Positions 15,772 to 22,926 of a DNA stretch of 47,740 nt are shown in pieces. Position 1 is the stretch's first letter; the number at the start of each line of letters is the position of its first letter. Below the pieces are notes generated by a model. It ran no database searches. It had not been told where the DNA came from and was given only the letters and a program-made list of their open reading frames with translations. A program made the position numbers and the translations under genes. This DNA is from Halobacteriales archaeon QS_1_68_17 (GTDB taxonomy: Archaea > Halobacteriota > Halobacteria > Halobacteriales > Haloarculaceae). Location of the stretch: assembly GCA_003021105.1 (NCBI GenBank), contig PXRG01000012.1, positions 1 through 47,740 of the forward strand. The letters run 5' to 3'.

Positions 15772-16653
15772 ATGTCGGGGGAAGCCAACGAACTGACCGA
15801 ACGGGAACGACAGGTACAAGAACAGCTAAACGACGCCTACCTGGAGGCGCTCGATCACGTCAAGGTGGTGCTCCAGGAGGAGATCGATTCGCGGGTGATC
15901 AGTCAGCGAGTCTACGAGCGGGCGTTCAAACCGAACGAGGTCTTCCCGAAGCGCAGTGTCAGACCCGATCTGAAAGTCTCACACTTCAGCCGCACCGTCG
16001 CCGAGGGGTACGGCCTCACCGGGGAAGAGCGCGACACGATCGTCCAGCTGGGGATCACGTTCAACGAGTACTGCAACGTCGTCGACGACGTGCTCGACGA
16101 CGACGTCGCGGAGGGACACGAAGACGAAGCACTCTTCATCTCGCACATGCTCGTCCCGGCATTGGTCAGGCTCCTGGCTCGTATCGGGACCGACGCGGTC
16201 GACCGGTGGGCGGGTCACGTTACCCGGATGGGCGAGGCCGTATTGCTGGAGGAGGCCAACGACCCGTCTCCGGAGACGTATCTCGAAGTCGTCGACAAGA
16301 CCGGCTCGCTGTGGGGCAACGCCACCGGCGTGGCCGCCCTCGCGGCGGGCGAAGACGAGACGGGCATCGAGCGCGCCGAACGCCTCGGGACGCTGTTTTT
16401 CAAAATCGAGGAGTTCCGCCTGGACACCCTACAGGAGGCCAAGGGCGACGAGTTCGACTACGAGGAGGACGATCCCTGGAACGCCGCGGCGCTGTTCCCC
16501 GAGGACGAACTCATGGCCCAGATCGAGGAGTGGCGCGCGGAGTTCGAGGACCTCGCGGGCGACCTCCGGGACGACCAGGCCGAGGCACTCCGGCAGTTCA
16601 TCGCCTTCGACGTCGACGACACCGACCGGTTCGAGTTGCTCGACGAAGTGTAG
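15772..16653 (+). CDS. Polyprenyl-synthetase-like protein (isoprenoid synthase fold), copy 2
   Basis: 293 residues, paralogous to the 13737-14603 product along its whole length (shared RVYExAFKPN, KRxxRP, YLEV/YLDV and LLEE blocks). It keeps KRSVRPDL (60-67) and the first Asp-rich motif DDVLD (105-109). The second motif is changed to FKIEEFRLD, which still ends in Asp but has lost the paired Asp. The RRG block is absent. Function as a peptide prenyl transferase is a hypothesis from the neighbouring peptide, protease and exporter genes; a lipid-precursor role cannot be excluded. The ATG at 15772 is the first in-frame ATG and matches where similarity to the paralog starts. Confidence 0.7.
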   Translation: MSGEANELTERERQVQEQLNDAYLEALDHVKVVLQEEIDSRVISQRVYERAFKPNEVFPKRSVRPDLKVSHFSRTVAEGYGLTGEERDTIVQLGITFNEYCNVVDDVLDDDVAEGHEDEALFISHMLVPALVRLLARIGTDAVDRWAGHVTRMGEAVLLEEANDPSPETYLEVVDKTGSLWGNATGVAALAAGEDETGIERAERLGTLFFKIEEFRLDTLQEAKGDEFDYEEDDPWNAAALFPEDELMAQIEEWRAEFEDLAGDLRDDQAEALRQFIAFDVDDTDRFELLDEV

Positions 16654-16703
16654 CGCCGGTGCGGGTCGAAACCACTACGGCAGTGGTGACCCTAGCAGGA
16701 CCG

Positions 16704-17057
16704 ATGACAGGCGACGGACCCGACGGCGTCGGACCGGCCGTCGACGCGGACAGCGACGCCGCCCCTGAGGACGACGCCCGGGCGCGCGACGTCGTGGTCC
16801 CGCTTCGCGTGTACAAGGCCGTGACGGTCTTTTCGACGCTGTTTGCCGTGTTGACCGTCGTCGTCGGGTTCGTGTTGCTCGACTCGGCGACCGACAGGGC
16901 GAGGGCACCGCTCTCGGAGATCGATCCCGTGCTGGCGCTGGTCGGCCTGGGGCTTATCGCCGCGGGGGCGATCACCTACGCCTACTCCACGCGCTTTCGG
17001 GCCGAGGGAATGGGAAACGCTAAAGACGACGCCGACGAACCCTCCGACGATGGCTGA
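16704..17057 (+). CDS. Small two-helix membrane protein, uncharacterised
   Basis: 117 residues: an acidic 35-residue N-terminus, then VVVPLRVYKAVTVFSTLFAV leading into one membrane helix, a short charged loop (DSATDRARAPL) and a second helix, ending in an acidic tail. The pattern is familiar from conserved haloarchaeal small membrane proteins with no known role. Its last codons overlap the next gene's ATG by 8 bases, so the two are translationally coupled and probably act together. Confidence 0.7.
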   Translation: MTGDGPDGVGPAVDADSDAAPEDDARARDVVVPLRVYKAVTVFSTLFAVLTVVVGFVLLDSATDRARAPLSEIDPVLALVGLGLIAAGAITYAYSTRFRAEGMGNAKDDADEPSDDG

Positions 17058-17310
17058 CGAATTCGCCAAGGGGCTGGGCATCCTCGTGACGGCCGGTCTC
17101 GGCTGGCTCGTCCTCGCGGGCTGGTACAACACCAACAGCTTCGAGGGTGATCAGTTGATCGCGGCAGCACCCGAGAACCTCGGCCAGTACGGTGCCGCGG
17201 CGCTGGTCCTGAAGGAGGCGCTGTTCTGGTTTGCCCTCATCGGCGCGCTCACCTTCTGGGTCATCATCCCGGCCGTCGAGGAAGCCCGGGACGCGCTCGC
17301 CGACCAGTAG
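17050..17310 (+). CDS. Small membrane protein coupled to the preceding gene
   Basis: 86 residues with two hydrophobic segments (GLGILVTAGLGWLVLAGW and FWFALIGALTFWVIIPA). It starts inside the previous gene (ATGGCTGA overlap). No enzyme motif is visible. The pair with 16704-17057 looks like a conserved haloarchaeal two-gene membrane unit of unknown function. Confidence 0.7.
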   Translation: MADEFAKGLGILVTAGLGWLVLAGWYNTNSFEGDQLIAAAPENLGQYGAAALVLKEALFWFALIGALTFWVIIPAVEEARDALADQ

Positions 17311-17316
17311 CCACAG

Positions 17317-17874
17317 TCACCACATGAACAGTTTGGCCGTGACGCCGTCGGCCGGAACGTCGGTTTCCACGACGGTGCCGGAGATGGAGTCGACGACGGT
17401 CACCGTCCGCTCGGCCATCTTGTTGTAGCCGGTCGGCACCGTCCAGTAGAGCGCGTAGGCGAAGTCGTCGCGCGTGACCTCGATGTCCGGGATGTTGCCG
17501 ACGATGATCGACGCCGCGAACTGGACGTTCAGGTGCCGCCTGACGATCGACCGCGACTTCTCCTCCGCCTCGGCCTGGTCGAGCCGTGTTTCGAGCAGCG
17601 ATCGGTCCGGAATCGACCGCTCCTCTAGGTCCGGGTAGACGTCGTTGCGGGTGCCGCCGCCCGTCAGGCCGTCGATCGTCGTCGACAGTTCCACGAGGCG
17701 GTCCTCGAACAGGAACCGCTCGATCCGGATGTCGTAGTCGAACAGGTAGCGCGGCCGACCGACGACCCCGACCTCCTCCGGGAAGACATCCTCGTCCGGT
17801 TCGACGCGGTCGATGGCCTCCTCCGGGAGGAGGTTCGGGACGATTATCTCGACTATCGACTCCGGTTCGGCCAT
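17317..17874 (-). CDS. Conserved hypothetical protein
   Basis: 185 residues, soluble, acidic, with no signal peptide or membrane helix. Visible features are an acidic N-terminal half (EAIDRVEPDEDVFPEE), a segment EEKSRSIVRRHLNVQFAAS and a C-terminal beta-rich part. No catalytic motif is recognised. It converges with the preceding membrane pair, 6 bp between stops. Confidence 0.6.
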   Translation of the reverse strand: MAEPESIVEIIVPNLLPEEAIDRVEPDEDVFPEEVGVVGRPRYLFDYDIRIERFLFEDRLVELSTTIDGLTGGGTRNDVYPDLEERSIPDRSLLETRLDQAEAEEKSRSIVRRHLNVQFAASIIVGNIPDIEVTRDDFAYALYWTVPTGYNKMAERTVTVVDSISGTVVETDVPADGVTAKLFMW

Positions 17875-18081
17875 TGTTGATCGAAGGCAGCCACCGTACT
17901 TATGCGTGGGGCCCCCCGGAGCAACGACCGCGATTTCCGGGTCGGTGGAGCAGCCGAGTAAGATAAATAATTCATAATTGGCTATTGAATCGGTTTTGAT
18001 TCAGATATTTCCATATATTGTAGTAGGAACCTTCAATTTAAGTGGTTCCAGCGCCTACGCTCAATCGAGAGGAAACGAACC

Positions 18082-18264
18082 ATGGCGACGAAACAACCCG
18101 AAATCGAGACAGAGATCGAACGGCCGGTGCGGATTTCGCTGGCGAGATCCAACCCCCTGCTGTACCTCGGACTGCTGGGGATGGCGCTCACCGTCGCCTT
18201 CGTCCTGACCCAGGGCGACCCGAGCGCGGCGGCACCCGTCGCCCCGACCGCACCGTATTCGTAA
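18082..18264 (+). CDS. Small single-helix membrane protein
   Basis: 60 residues. A charged N-terminus (EIETEIERPVRISLARSN) leads to one hydrophobic helix (LLYLGLLGMALTVAFVLT) and a short Ala/Pro-rich tail ending APTAPYS. A TATA-like TTTAAG about 40 bp upstream and GAGGAAA before the ATG support expression. No family is recognised. Its small size and tail make a secreted or membrane-associated peptide possible. Confidence 0.5.
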   Translation: MATKQPEIETEIERPVRISLARSNPLLYLGLLGMALTVAFVLTQGDPSAAAPVAPTAPYS

Positions 18265-18594
18265 CTGAACTGCCCTTCTGATACTGCGGCGGTAGGCACC
18301 CGCAGAAGGTCGTTGCACTGAGACGCAGATACTTCTGACGGCGTAGCGAGCGCCCGGGACGAGGCCGCGAACGATCTCGTGGGGTAGCTTTAACTATGTC
18401 AATGTCTAACAAACGCATGGAGCCTCGGGGAGCGAGGTTCCCGGCGGGAACGACCGTCGTCGACACCACGGGCATATTGGAATCGGTACCGAACCGGCCA
18501 GCGGGTCGCGGGCGCCGCGGCGAGTGCGCGGCCGCGGTCACTTACCTCGCGAACCGGCAGGAACCTTAACAGTGGCCGGTTCCGAAGGGCGGGC
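18265..18594. other. Intergenic region upstream of dinB
   Basis: It holds one possible 57-codon ORF (18396-18569, starting MSMSNKRMEPRGARF) without a recognisable family, and a TATA-like CCTTAAC about 30 bp before the dinB ATG. Nothing else is supported. Confidence 0.3.
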
Positions 18595-19848
18595 ATGGCC
18601 GGCAGGACCCGGTTGCCGGGCGTGGAGCGGGAGTCCGAGCAGGTGGTCTGTCACGTCGACATGGACTGTTTCTACGCGGCCTGCGAACGCCTCAGAGAGC
18701 CGGCCCTAGCGGACGAACCGGTGGTCGTCGGGATGGGGTACGAACACGGCGAGACCCACGGGGCCGTGGCGACCGCGAGCTACGAGGCGCGGGAGTACGG
18801 CGTCGAGAGCGCGCAGGCCATCTCGCGGGCGCTGGAACTGCTCCCGAGGAAGGTCGACGCCGCGGACGACCCCGACCTCGACGTGGAGTCGGCGGGCTTC
18901 TACCGGCCGGTCGACATGGAGTTCTACGAGTCGGTCAGCCGGGAGGTGCGGGCGATCCTCGACGACCGGGCCGACGTGGTGCGGGCGGTCAGCATCGACG
19001 AGGCGTACCTCGACGTGACCGACCGGACGACATGGGACGAGGCGCGGTCGTTCGCGTCCGACCTCAAGCGCCGGATCGGCGAGGAAGTGGGCGTCACGGC
19101 CAGCGTCGGAGTCGCGCCGAACATGAGCGCCGCCAAAATCGCCAGCGACCACGACAAACCGGACGGCCTCGTGGTCGTCGAACCGGGGGAGGTCAGGGAA
19201 TTTCTCGCACCCCTGCCCGTGGAGGCCGTCCACCACGTCGGGCCGGTGACAGCCAGGACGCTCCGGGAGATGGGAATCGGGACGGCCGGCGACCTGGCGG
19301 CCGCGGACCCCGACCGGATCGCCGCGGAGTTCGGGGAACGCGGGCGGACGATCTGGCGGTTCGCCCGCGGCGAGGACACCCGCGAGGTCACGCCGGTCGG
19401 GGAGCCAAAGAGCCTCTCGCGGGAGTCCGCGTTCGCCGAGGCGACCGCCGTCCCGGAGCGGAAACGCGACCGGGTCCGCGCGCTCGCCGACAGCGTCGCG
19501 GATCGGGCCGCCAGCAGGGACGCGCTCTACCGGACCATCGGCATCAAGGTCGTCACACCTCCTTTCGACGTCCACACGCGCGCCCGCTCGCTCCCGGGAC
19601 CTGTCGAGGACCCCGACCTCGTCGAGGAAGTCGCTCTGGACCTGCTGGGCGAGTTCGACGACGACGCGGTCCGGAAACTCGGCGTGCGCGTCTCGAACCT
19701 GAGTTTCGCCGACGCCGAGCAGGCGAGCCTCGACGGGTGGGAGGGCGGCCCGGACGGCCCCGAGGTGACCCTCGACGAGTGGGCACGCGAGAGCGAACAG
19801 TCGACGGACGACCCGCGGGGCCAGACCTCCCTGACGGATTTCGGGTGA
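18595..19848 (+). CDS. dinB: DNA polymerase IV (Y-family translesion polymerase)
   Basis: 417 residues, a normal length for archaeal DinB/Dpo4. Catalytic acidic residues are visible: Asp22 and Asp24 (HVDMDCFYA) and Asp135-Glu136 (SIDEAYLD). The thumb has a helix-hairpin-helix (GPVTARTLREMGIGTAGDLA) and the C-terminal little-finger domain follows. The protein ends in QTSLTDFG, a canonical PIP box for binding the PCNA clamp. It copies damaged DNA with low fidelity. No neighbour shares its pathway. Confidence 0.95.
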   Translation: MAGRTRLPGVERESEQVVCHVDMDCFYAACERLREPALADEPVVVGMGYEHGETHGAVATASYEAREYGVESAQAISRALELLPRKVDAADDPDLDVESAGFYRPVDMEFYESVSREVRAILDDRADVVRAVSIDEAYLDVTDRTTWDEARSFASDLKRRIGEEVGVTASVGVAPNMSAAKIASDHDKPDGLVVVEPGEVREFLAPLPVEAVHHVGPVTARTLREMGIGTAGDLAAADPDRIAAEFGERGRTIWRFARGEDTREVTPVGEPKSLSRESAFAEATAVPERKRDRVRALADSVADRAASRDALYRTIGIKVVTPPFDVHTRARSLPGPVEDPDLVEEVALDLLGEFDDDAVRKLGVRVSNLSFADAEQASLDGWEGGPDGPEVTLDEWARESEQSTDDPRGQTSLTDFG

Positions 19849-19891
19849 GCCGCGACGCCAGAGCTTTCACCTGCCGGACCGTTCTGCGGCC

Positions 19892-20188
19892 GTGATCAGG
19901 CTCCCGGTCGCCACCCGAGCGGCGGGCGTGCCTGTCGGGTGGCACCTCCCGAGACACGCCCGCGTGGTCGTCTACCGCCGGTCGGCGGACGACCGCCTCC
20001 TGACAGTGTATGACTGCGGGGCGTCGGCGTCGCCGTCGGCGCGGTTCCGCGGTCGTCTCGTCCGGGTCGACGCGGACAGCGAACGACGGCCGGCACCCCA
20101 CGGCTACGTGCTGGACATGCGAGAACCGAGCGTACTGGAGCGTGCGAGCAGTGACTCGGACCGGTGGCACGTCACTGCAACTGACTGA
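19892..20188 (+). CDS. Small hypothetical protein (GTG start)
   Basis: 98 residues, rich in Arg and Asp, with a beta-rich look (ARVVVYRR, GRLVRVDADSE). It has no signal or membrane segment and no recognised motif. It follows dinB by about 40 bp on the same strand and could be co-transcribed. The start is GTG. Its reading frame has the usual haloarchaeal codon pattern, but there is no independent support. Confidence 0.4.
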   Translation: MIRLPVATRAAGVPVGWHLPRHARVVVYRRSADDRLLTVYDCGASASPSARFRGRLVRVDADSERRPAPHGYVLDMREPSVLERASSDSDRWHVTATD

Positions 20189-20353
20189 TACTCCGGCCAG
20201 CAGAACGGTCCCGTTCGGGGGGTGACAGCACCACAGTTGGGATTCGTGGCCCTCGATGGGTGCTCGACGAGTGGCGGGAGTCGCAACAACTGGACGGCGA
20301 CGGTCGGCGGGGCCAGTGCCGCGGGCGATTCCCCGACCTTCGCCGCCGCGTGA

Positions 20354-20461
20354 TACTGGTGGCTGTAATTCTTTTACTCACCAGTCTCTGCTATCTGCGG
20401 AGACAGACTCTTTCCGCCTGGATTCTCAATTCGAGTTTTCACGTACTTACAGCCACCAGTA
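20354..20461. mobile_element. MITE, 108 bp, TSD TGA, complete copy
   Basis: Terminal inverted repeats TACTGGTGGCTGTAA (20354-20368) and TTACAGCCACCAGTA (20447-20461), flanked by TGA on both sides (20351-20353 and 20462-20464). Non-coding. It shares 97 of 97 bases, in inverted orientation, with the copy at 22368-22464. It is the same length and has the same TNA-type duplication as the different MITE at 2090-2197. Confidence 0.9.
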
Positions 20462-20495
20462 TGAGGCCGACCGGGGTCCGTCGGATCGAGAAGGG

Positions 20496-20504
20496 TATAT
20501 TTAA
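20496..20504 (+). promoter_or_regulatory. TATA box for the Agl23-like gene
   Basis: TATATTTAA ends 28 bp before the ATG at 20533, fitting a leaderless transcript. It lies outside the MITE, 34 bp past its end. Confidence 0.6.
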
Positions 20505-20532
20505 TTCGACCACCGCGGAAGCACCCACAGTG

Positions 20533-22311
20533 ATGGGTTCCGACCTGGCAACAGCGCCGGTTTCGAGGGTCCGCGAGGCCGAGAACGCCCTCGCCGGGCG
20601 GGCCGGCGACCTGGTCCGGCCGGCAGTCCTCGCGCTGGTCGGATTCGGGCTGGTGGCACGGCTGGTGTTGCTCGGCGACCGGGTGTCGCACTTCGACGAG
20701 GGGCGCGTGGGCTACTGGATCCTAGAGTACGTCCGGACGGGGGATTTCCAGTACCGGTACATCATCCACGGGCCGTTCGTCCAGCACGTCGACGCGGCGC
20801 TGTTCCCGGTGTTGGGTCCGAGCGACTTCACGCTCAGGCTGCCGGTGGCGATCATCGGGGGGCTCCTCCCGCTGTGGCTCCTGTGTTTCCGCGATCACCT
20901 GCGCGACGAGGAGGTCGTCGCGGCGGCGTTTTTCCTTGTGGCCAATCCCGTCCTCCTCTACTACTCGCGGTTCTTCCGGAGCACGATCCCGGTGGCGGCC
21001 TTCGCCTTCGGGGCCTTCGCCTGCTTCGTACGGTTCTACGACACCCGGCGGCCGCTGTACGCCCACGCGGCGGTCGCGCTGGTGGCGCTCGCGTTCACCG
21101 CCAAGGAGAACGCGGCCGTGTACGTCCTCGTGTGGATCGGGGCGGCCGCACTGTTGCTCGACCACGAGCTCTTCCGTCCGCGGACGGCCCCCACGGGCGT
21201 CGCGTGGCTGCGGTCGTGGTGGGAACGGAACGTCAGCGGGCGGGACCTGGGCCGCTGGCTGTCCCGGTTTGTCGGCCACGCGCTCCTGTCGACGCTCCTG
21301 TTCGGTGCCATCATCGTGTTTTTCTACGCCCCGCGCTCCGGGACGCCCGGGGGCGTGGGGCTGTACAACGCCTTCGGCAACCCCGGCCTCTTCCCGGAGG
21401 TGTTCGACACGATGATCGACGACATCTACGACGGGTACGACTACTGGTTCGGCGGGGCGACCGAGGTCGGCGAGGGGAAATCGCTCGCCGCCCAGTACGC
21501 CGAGTTCCTCGGCGGGCTGTTGAAGGTGCTCGGGAACTACGCGGCCCCGCTGGTCGCGTTCGCTCTGGTCGGGGTCCTGATCGAACGCTACGCCACGCGG
21601 GCGCGGCGGAACCTCGTCATGGTCGGGTTCTACTGGGGGGTCGTGAGTGTCCTCGGATACCCCCTCGGGACGGACATCTTCGGCGCGTGGCTGGCGGTCA
21701 ACGCGCTCGTGCCCCTCGCGATCCCCGCGGGCGTGGGCGTCGGGTACTTCTACCGGAGGGGCCGCGAGGCGCTGCTCGACGACGACCGCGCGAGCGTCGC
21801 GGTCGTCGGCGTGGTGTTGCTCGTCGCGCTCGCACAGATGGGGGTGGTAGGCGCAAGCGGCGTCTACCTCGACGACCAGTCCAGCGAGAACGAACTCGTC
21901 CAGTACGCACAACCGGGAGAGGGCGCGAGGGAGGCACTCGACCGCATCAAGGTCGCCTCGGGCAGCGACGGCACGGACGTCCTCGTGTTCGGCGACCAGT
22001 TCGTCGACGGGGACACGGAGGCCACGAGGACCCCCGCCTGCATCAAGTGGTTCAACACCCTCCCGTTGCCGTGGTACTTCGGGATCTACGATTCGGATGT
22101 GTCGTGTGGCAAAAACCAGGGCGAACTCAGGGACGCAGTCGAGCGTGACGTCCCGGTGATCGTCGCCGACGCCGAGGAGAACGAGACGGTCGCGGCGGTG
22201 GCGTCCGGGAGCGAATACGAGCGCCGGACGTTCAAACTCAGGACCTCCGCCAGGACCGTAGTCGTCCTCGTGCACGAACGGGTAGGAAAGAGCGCGAGCG
22301 CTGGCGGGTGA
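20533..22311 (+). CDS. Agl23-like (TIGR03663-type) multi-pass membrane glycosyltransferase-family protein
   Basis: 592 residues from the ATG placed by the TATA box. The ORF extends upstream through the MITE, but that part is MITE sequence and not protein. After helix 1 comes SHFDEGRVGYWILEY, the acidic-loop motif of PMT/ArnT-type (GT-C) membrane transferases and of the haloarchaeal Agl23-like family linked to flipping or processing of lipid-linked glycans. About a dozen hydrophobic segments follow, then a soluble extracellular C-terminal domain from about residue 445. The gene stands alone between two inverted MITE copies. aglB and an AglG-like gene are about 20-25 kb away. Confidence 0.82.
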   Translation: MGSDLATAPVSRVREAENALAGRAGDLVRPAVLALVGFGLVARLVLLGDRVSHFDEGRVGYWILEYVRTGDFQYRYIIHGPFVQHVDAALFPVLGPSDFTLRLPVAIIGGLLPLWLLCFRDHLRDEEVVAAAFFLVANPVLLYYSRFFRSTIPVAAFAFGAFACFVRFYDTRRPLYAHAAVALVALAFTAKENAAVYVLVWIGAAALLLDHELFRPRTAPTGVAWLRSWWERNVSGRDLGRWLSRFVGHALLSTLLFGAIIVFFYAPRSGTPGGVGLYNAFGNPGLFPEVFDTMIDDIYDGYDYWFGGATEVGEGKSLAAQYAEFLGGLLKVLGNYAAPLVAFALVGVLIERYATRARRNLVMVGFYWGVVSVLGYPLGTDIFGAWLAVNALVPLAIPAGVGVGYFYRRGREALLDDDRASVAVVGVVLLVALAQMGVVGASGVYLDDQSSENELVQYAQPGEGAREALDRIKVASGSDGTDVLVFGDQFVDGDTEATRTPACIKWFNTLPLPWYFGIYDSDVSCGKNQGELRDAVERDVPVIVADAEENETVAAVASGSEYERRTFKLRTSARTVVVLVHERVGKSASAGG

Positions 22312-22367
22312 CTGCCGGTCGGTCCCCGGCGGGGGACGCGGGCCCGGGAGTTTCGGCCAGGCGGTCA

Positions 22368-22464
22368 TACTGGTGGCTGTAAGTACGTGAAAACTCGAAT
22401 TGAGAATCCAGGCGGAAAGAGTCTGTCTCCGCAGATAGCAGAGACTGGTGAGTAAAAGAATTAC
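22368..22464. mobile_element. MITE, inverted copy, truncated at its right end
   Basis: The left end is TACTGGTGGCTGTAA preceded by TCA. The sequence is the exact reverse complement of bases of the 20354 copy for 97 bp, then stops after GAATTAC, lacking the last 11 bases of the right repeat and the flanking duplication. The right side runs straight into a truncated gene. A deletion from the element outwards is the simplest reading. Confidence 0.88.
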
Positions 22465-22698
22465 GAACCGTTCCCCGTGGGTCATCGCCGCCATCATGTC
22501 GACCACGTCGACGGTCAGCCCCTCGTCGGACGTGTCGAGGTCGGGGTACTGCTCGCGCTGCCACTCGCTGTAGGTGATCGTCCAGGCGTGCCCCCCGACG
22601 GCCTCGATCACCCGATCGACGTCACCCACCACGAGGCGGTCGCCGTCCCCGACGACGAGGACGGTCCCGTCATCGACGAGGGTCTCGTAGCGGGTCAC
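22465..22698 (-). pseudogene. Truncated hypothetical protein gene abutting the MITE
   Basis: The ORF starts at 22698 (MTRYETLVDDGTVLVVGDG) and about 78 residues look like a real acidic haloarchaeal protein with a beta-rich start and a helix (VDVVDMMAAMTHGERFV). It then continues into MITE sequence and the antisense of the glycosyltransferase, which is not protein-like. So the original C-terminus has been lost. No family is recognised. Confidence 0.5.
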
Positions 22699-22926
22699 GT
22701 CTCCCCCGCCCGGAAATCGAGCGGCGCGCCGCGGCGGGGTCGCGGGGAGCAGTGCATCGTGTGACCTTTCGTCCGCCCGATATTTAGCACTCCCGGGTGC
22801 CGGGACGAGCCACCACGGGGACGGGCCACCTGTGATCGAGCCACCCCGGGGACGAACTACTCCGCCGGGGACGAGCTACACCGGTCACCCGTCCCGCGTC
22901 AGGGGCGGCCAGCGACGCCACGACTG

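Noticed and set aside
18396-18569. 57-codon ORF upstream of dinB
   Set aside because: No family pattern, and the TATA-like sequence is too close to its ATG; kept only as a note.
20722-22698. 658-codon minus-strand ORF
   Set aside because: It is antisense to the glycosyltransferase, is low-complexity (Arg/Asp/Glu/Pro) and only its first 78 codons look like protein; the remainder is GC-driven open frame.
22795-22885. Imperfect repeats of GAGCCACC-CGGGGACG
   Set aside because: Only two to four diverged units in a GC-rich gap; not regular enough for a functional repeat or CRISPR.
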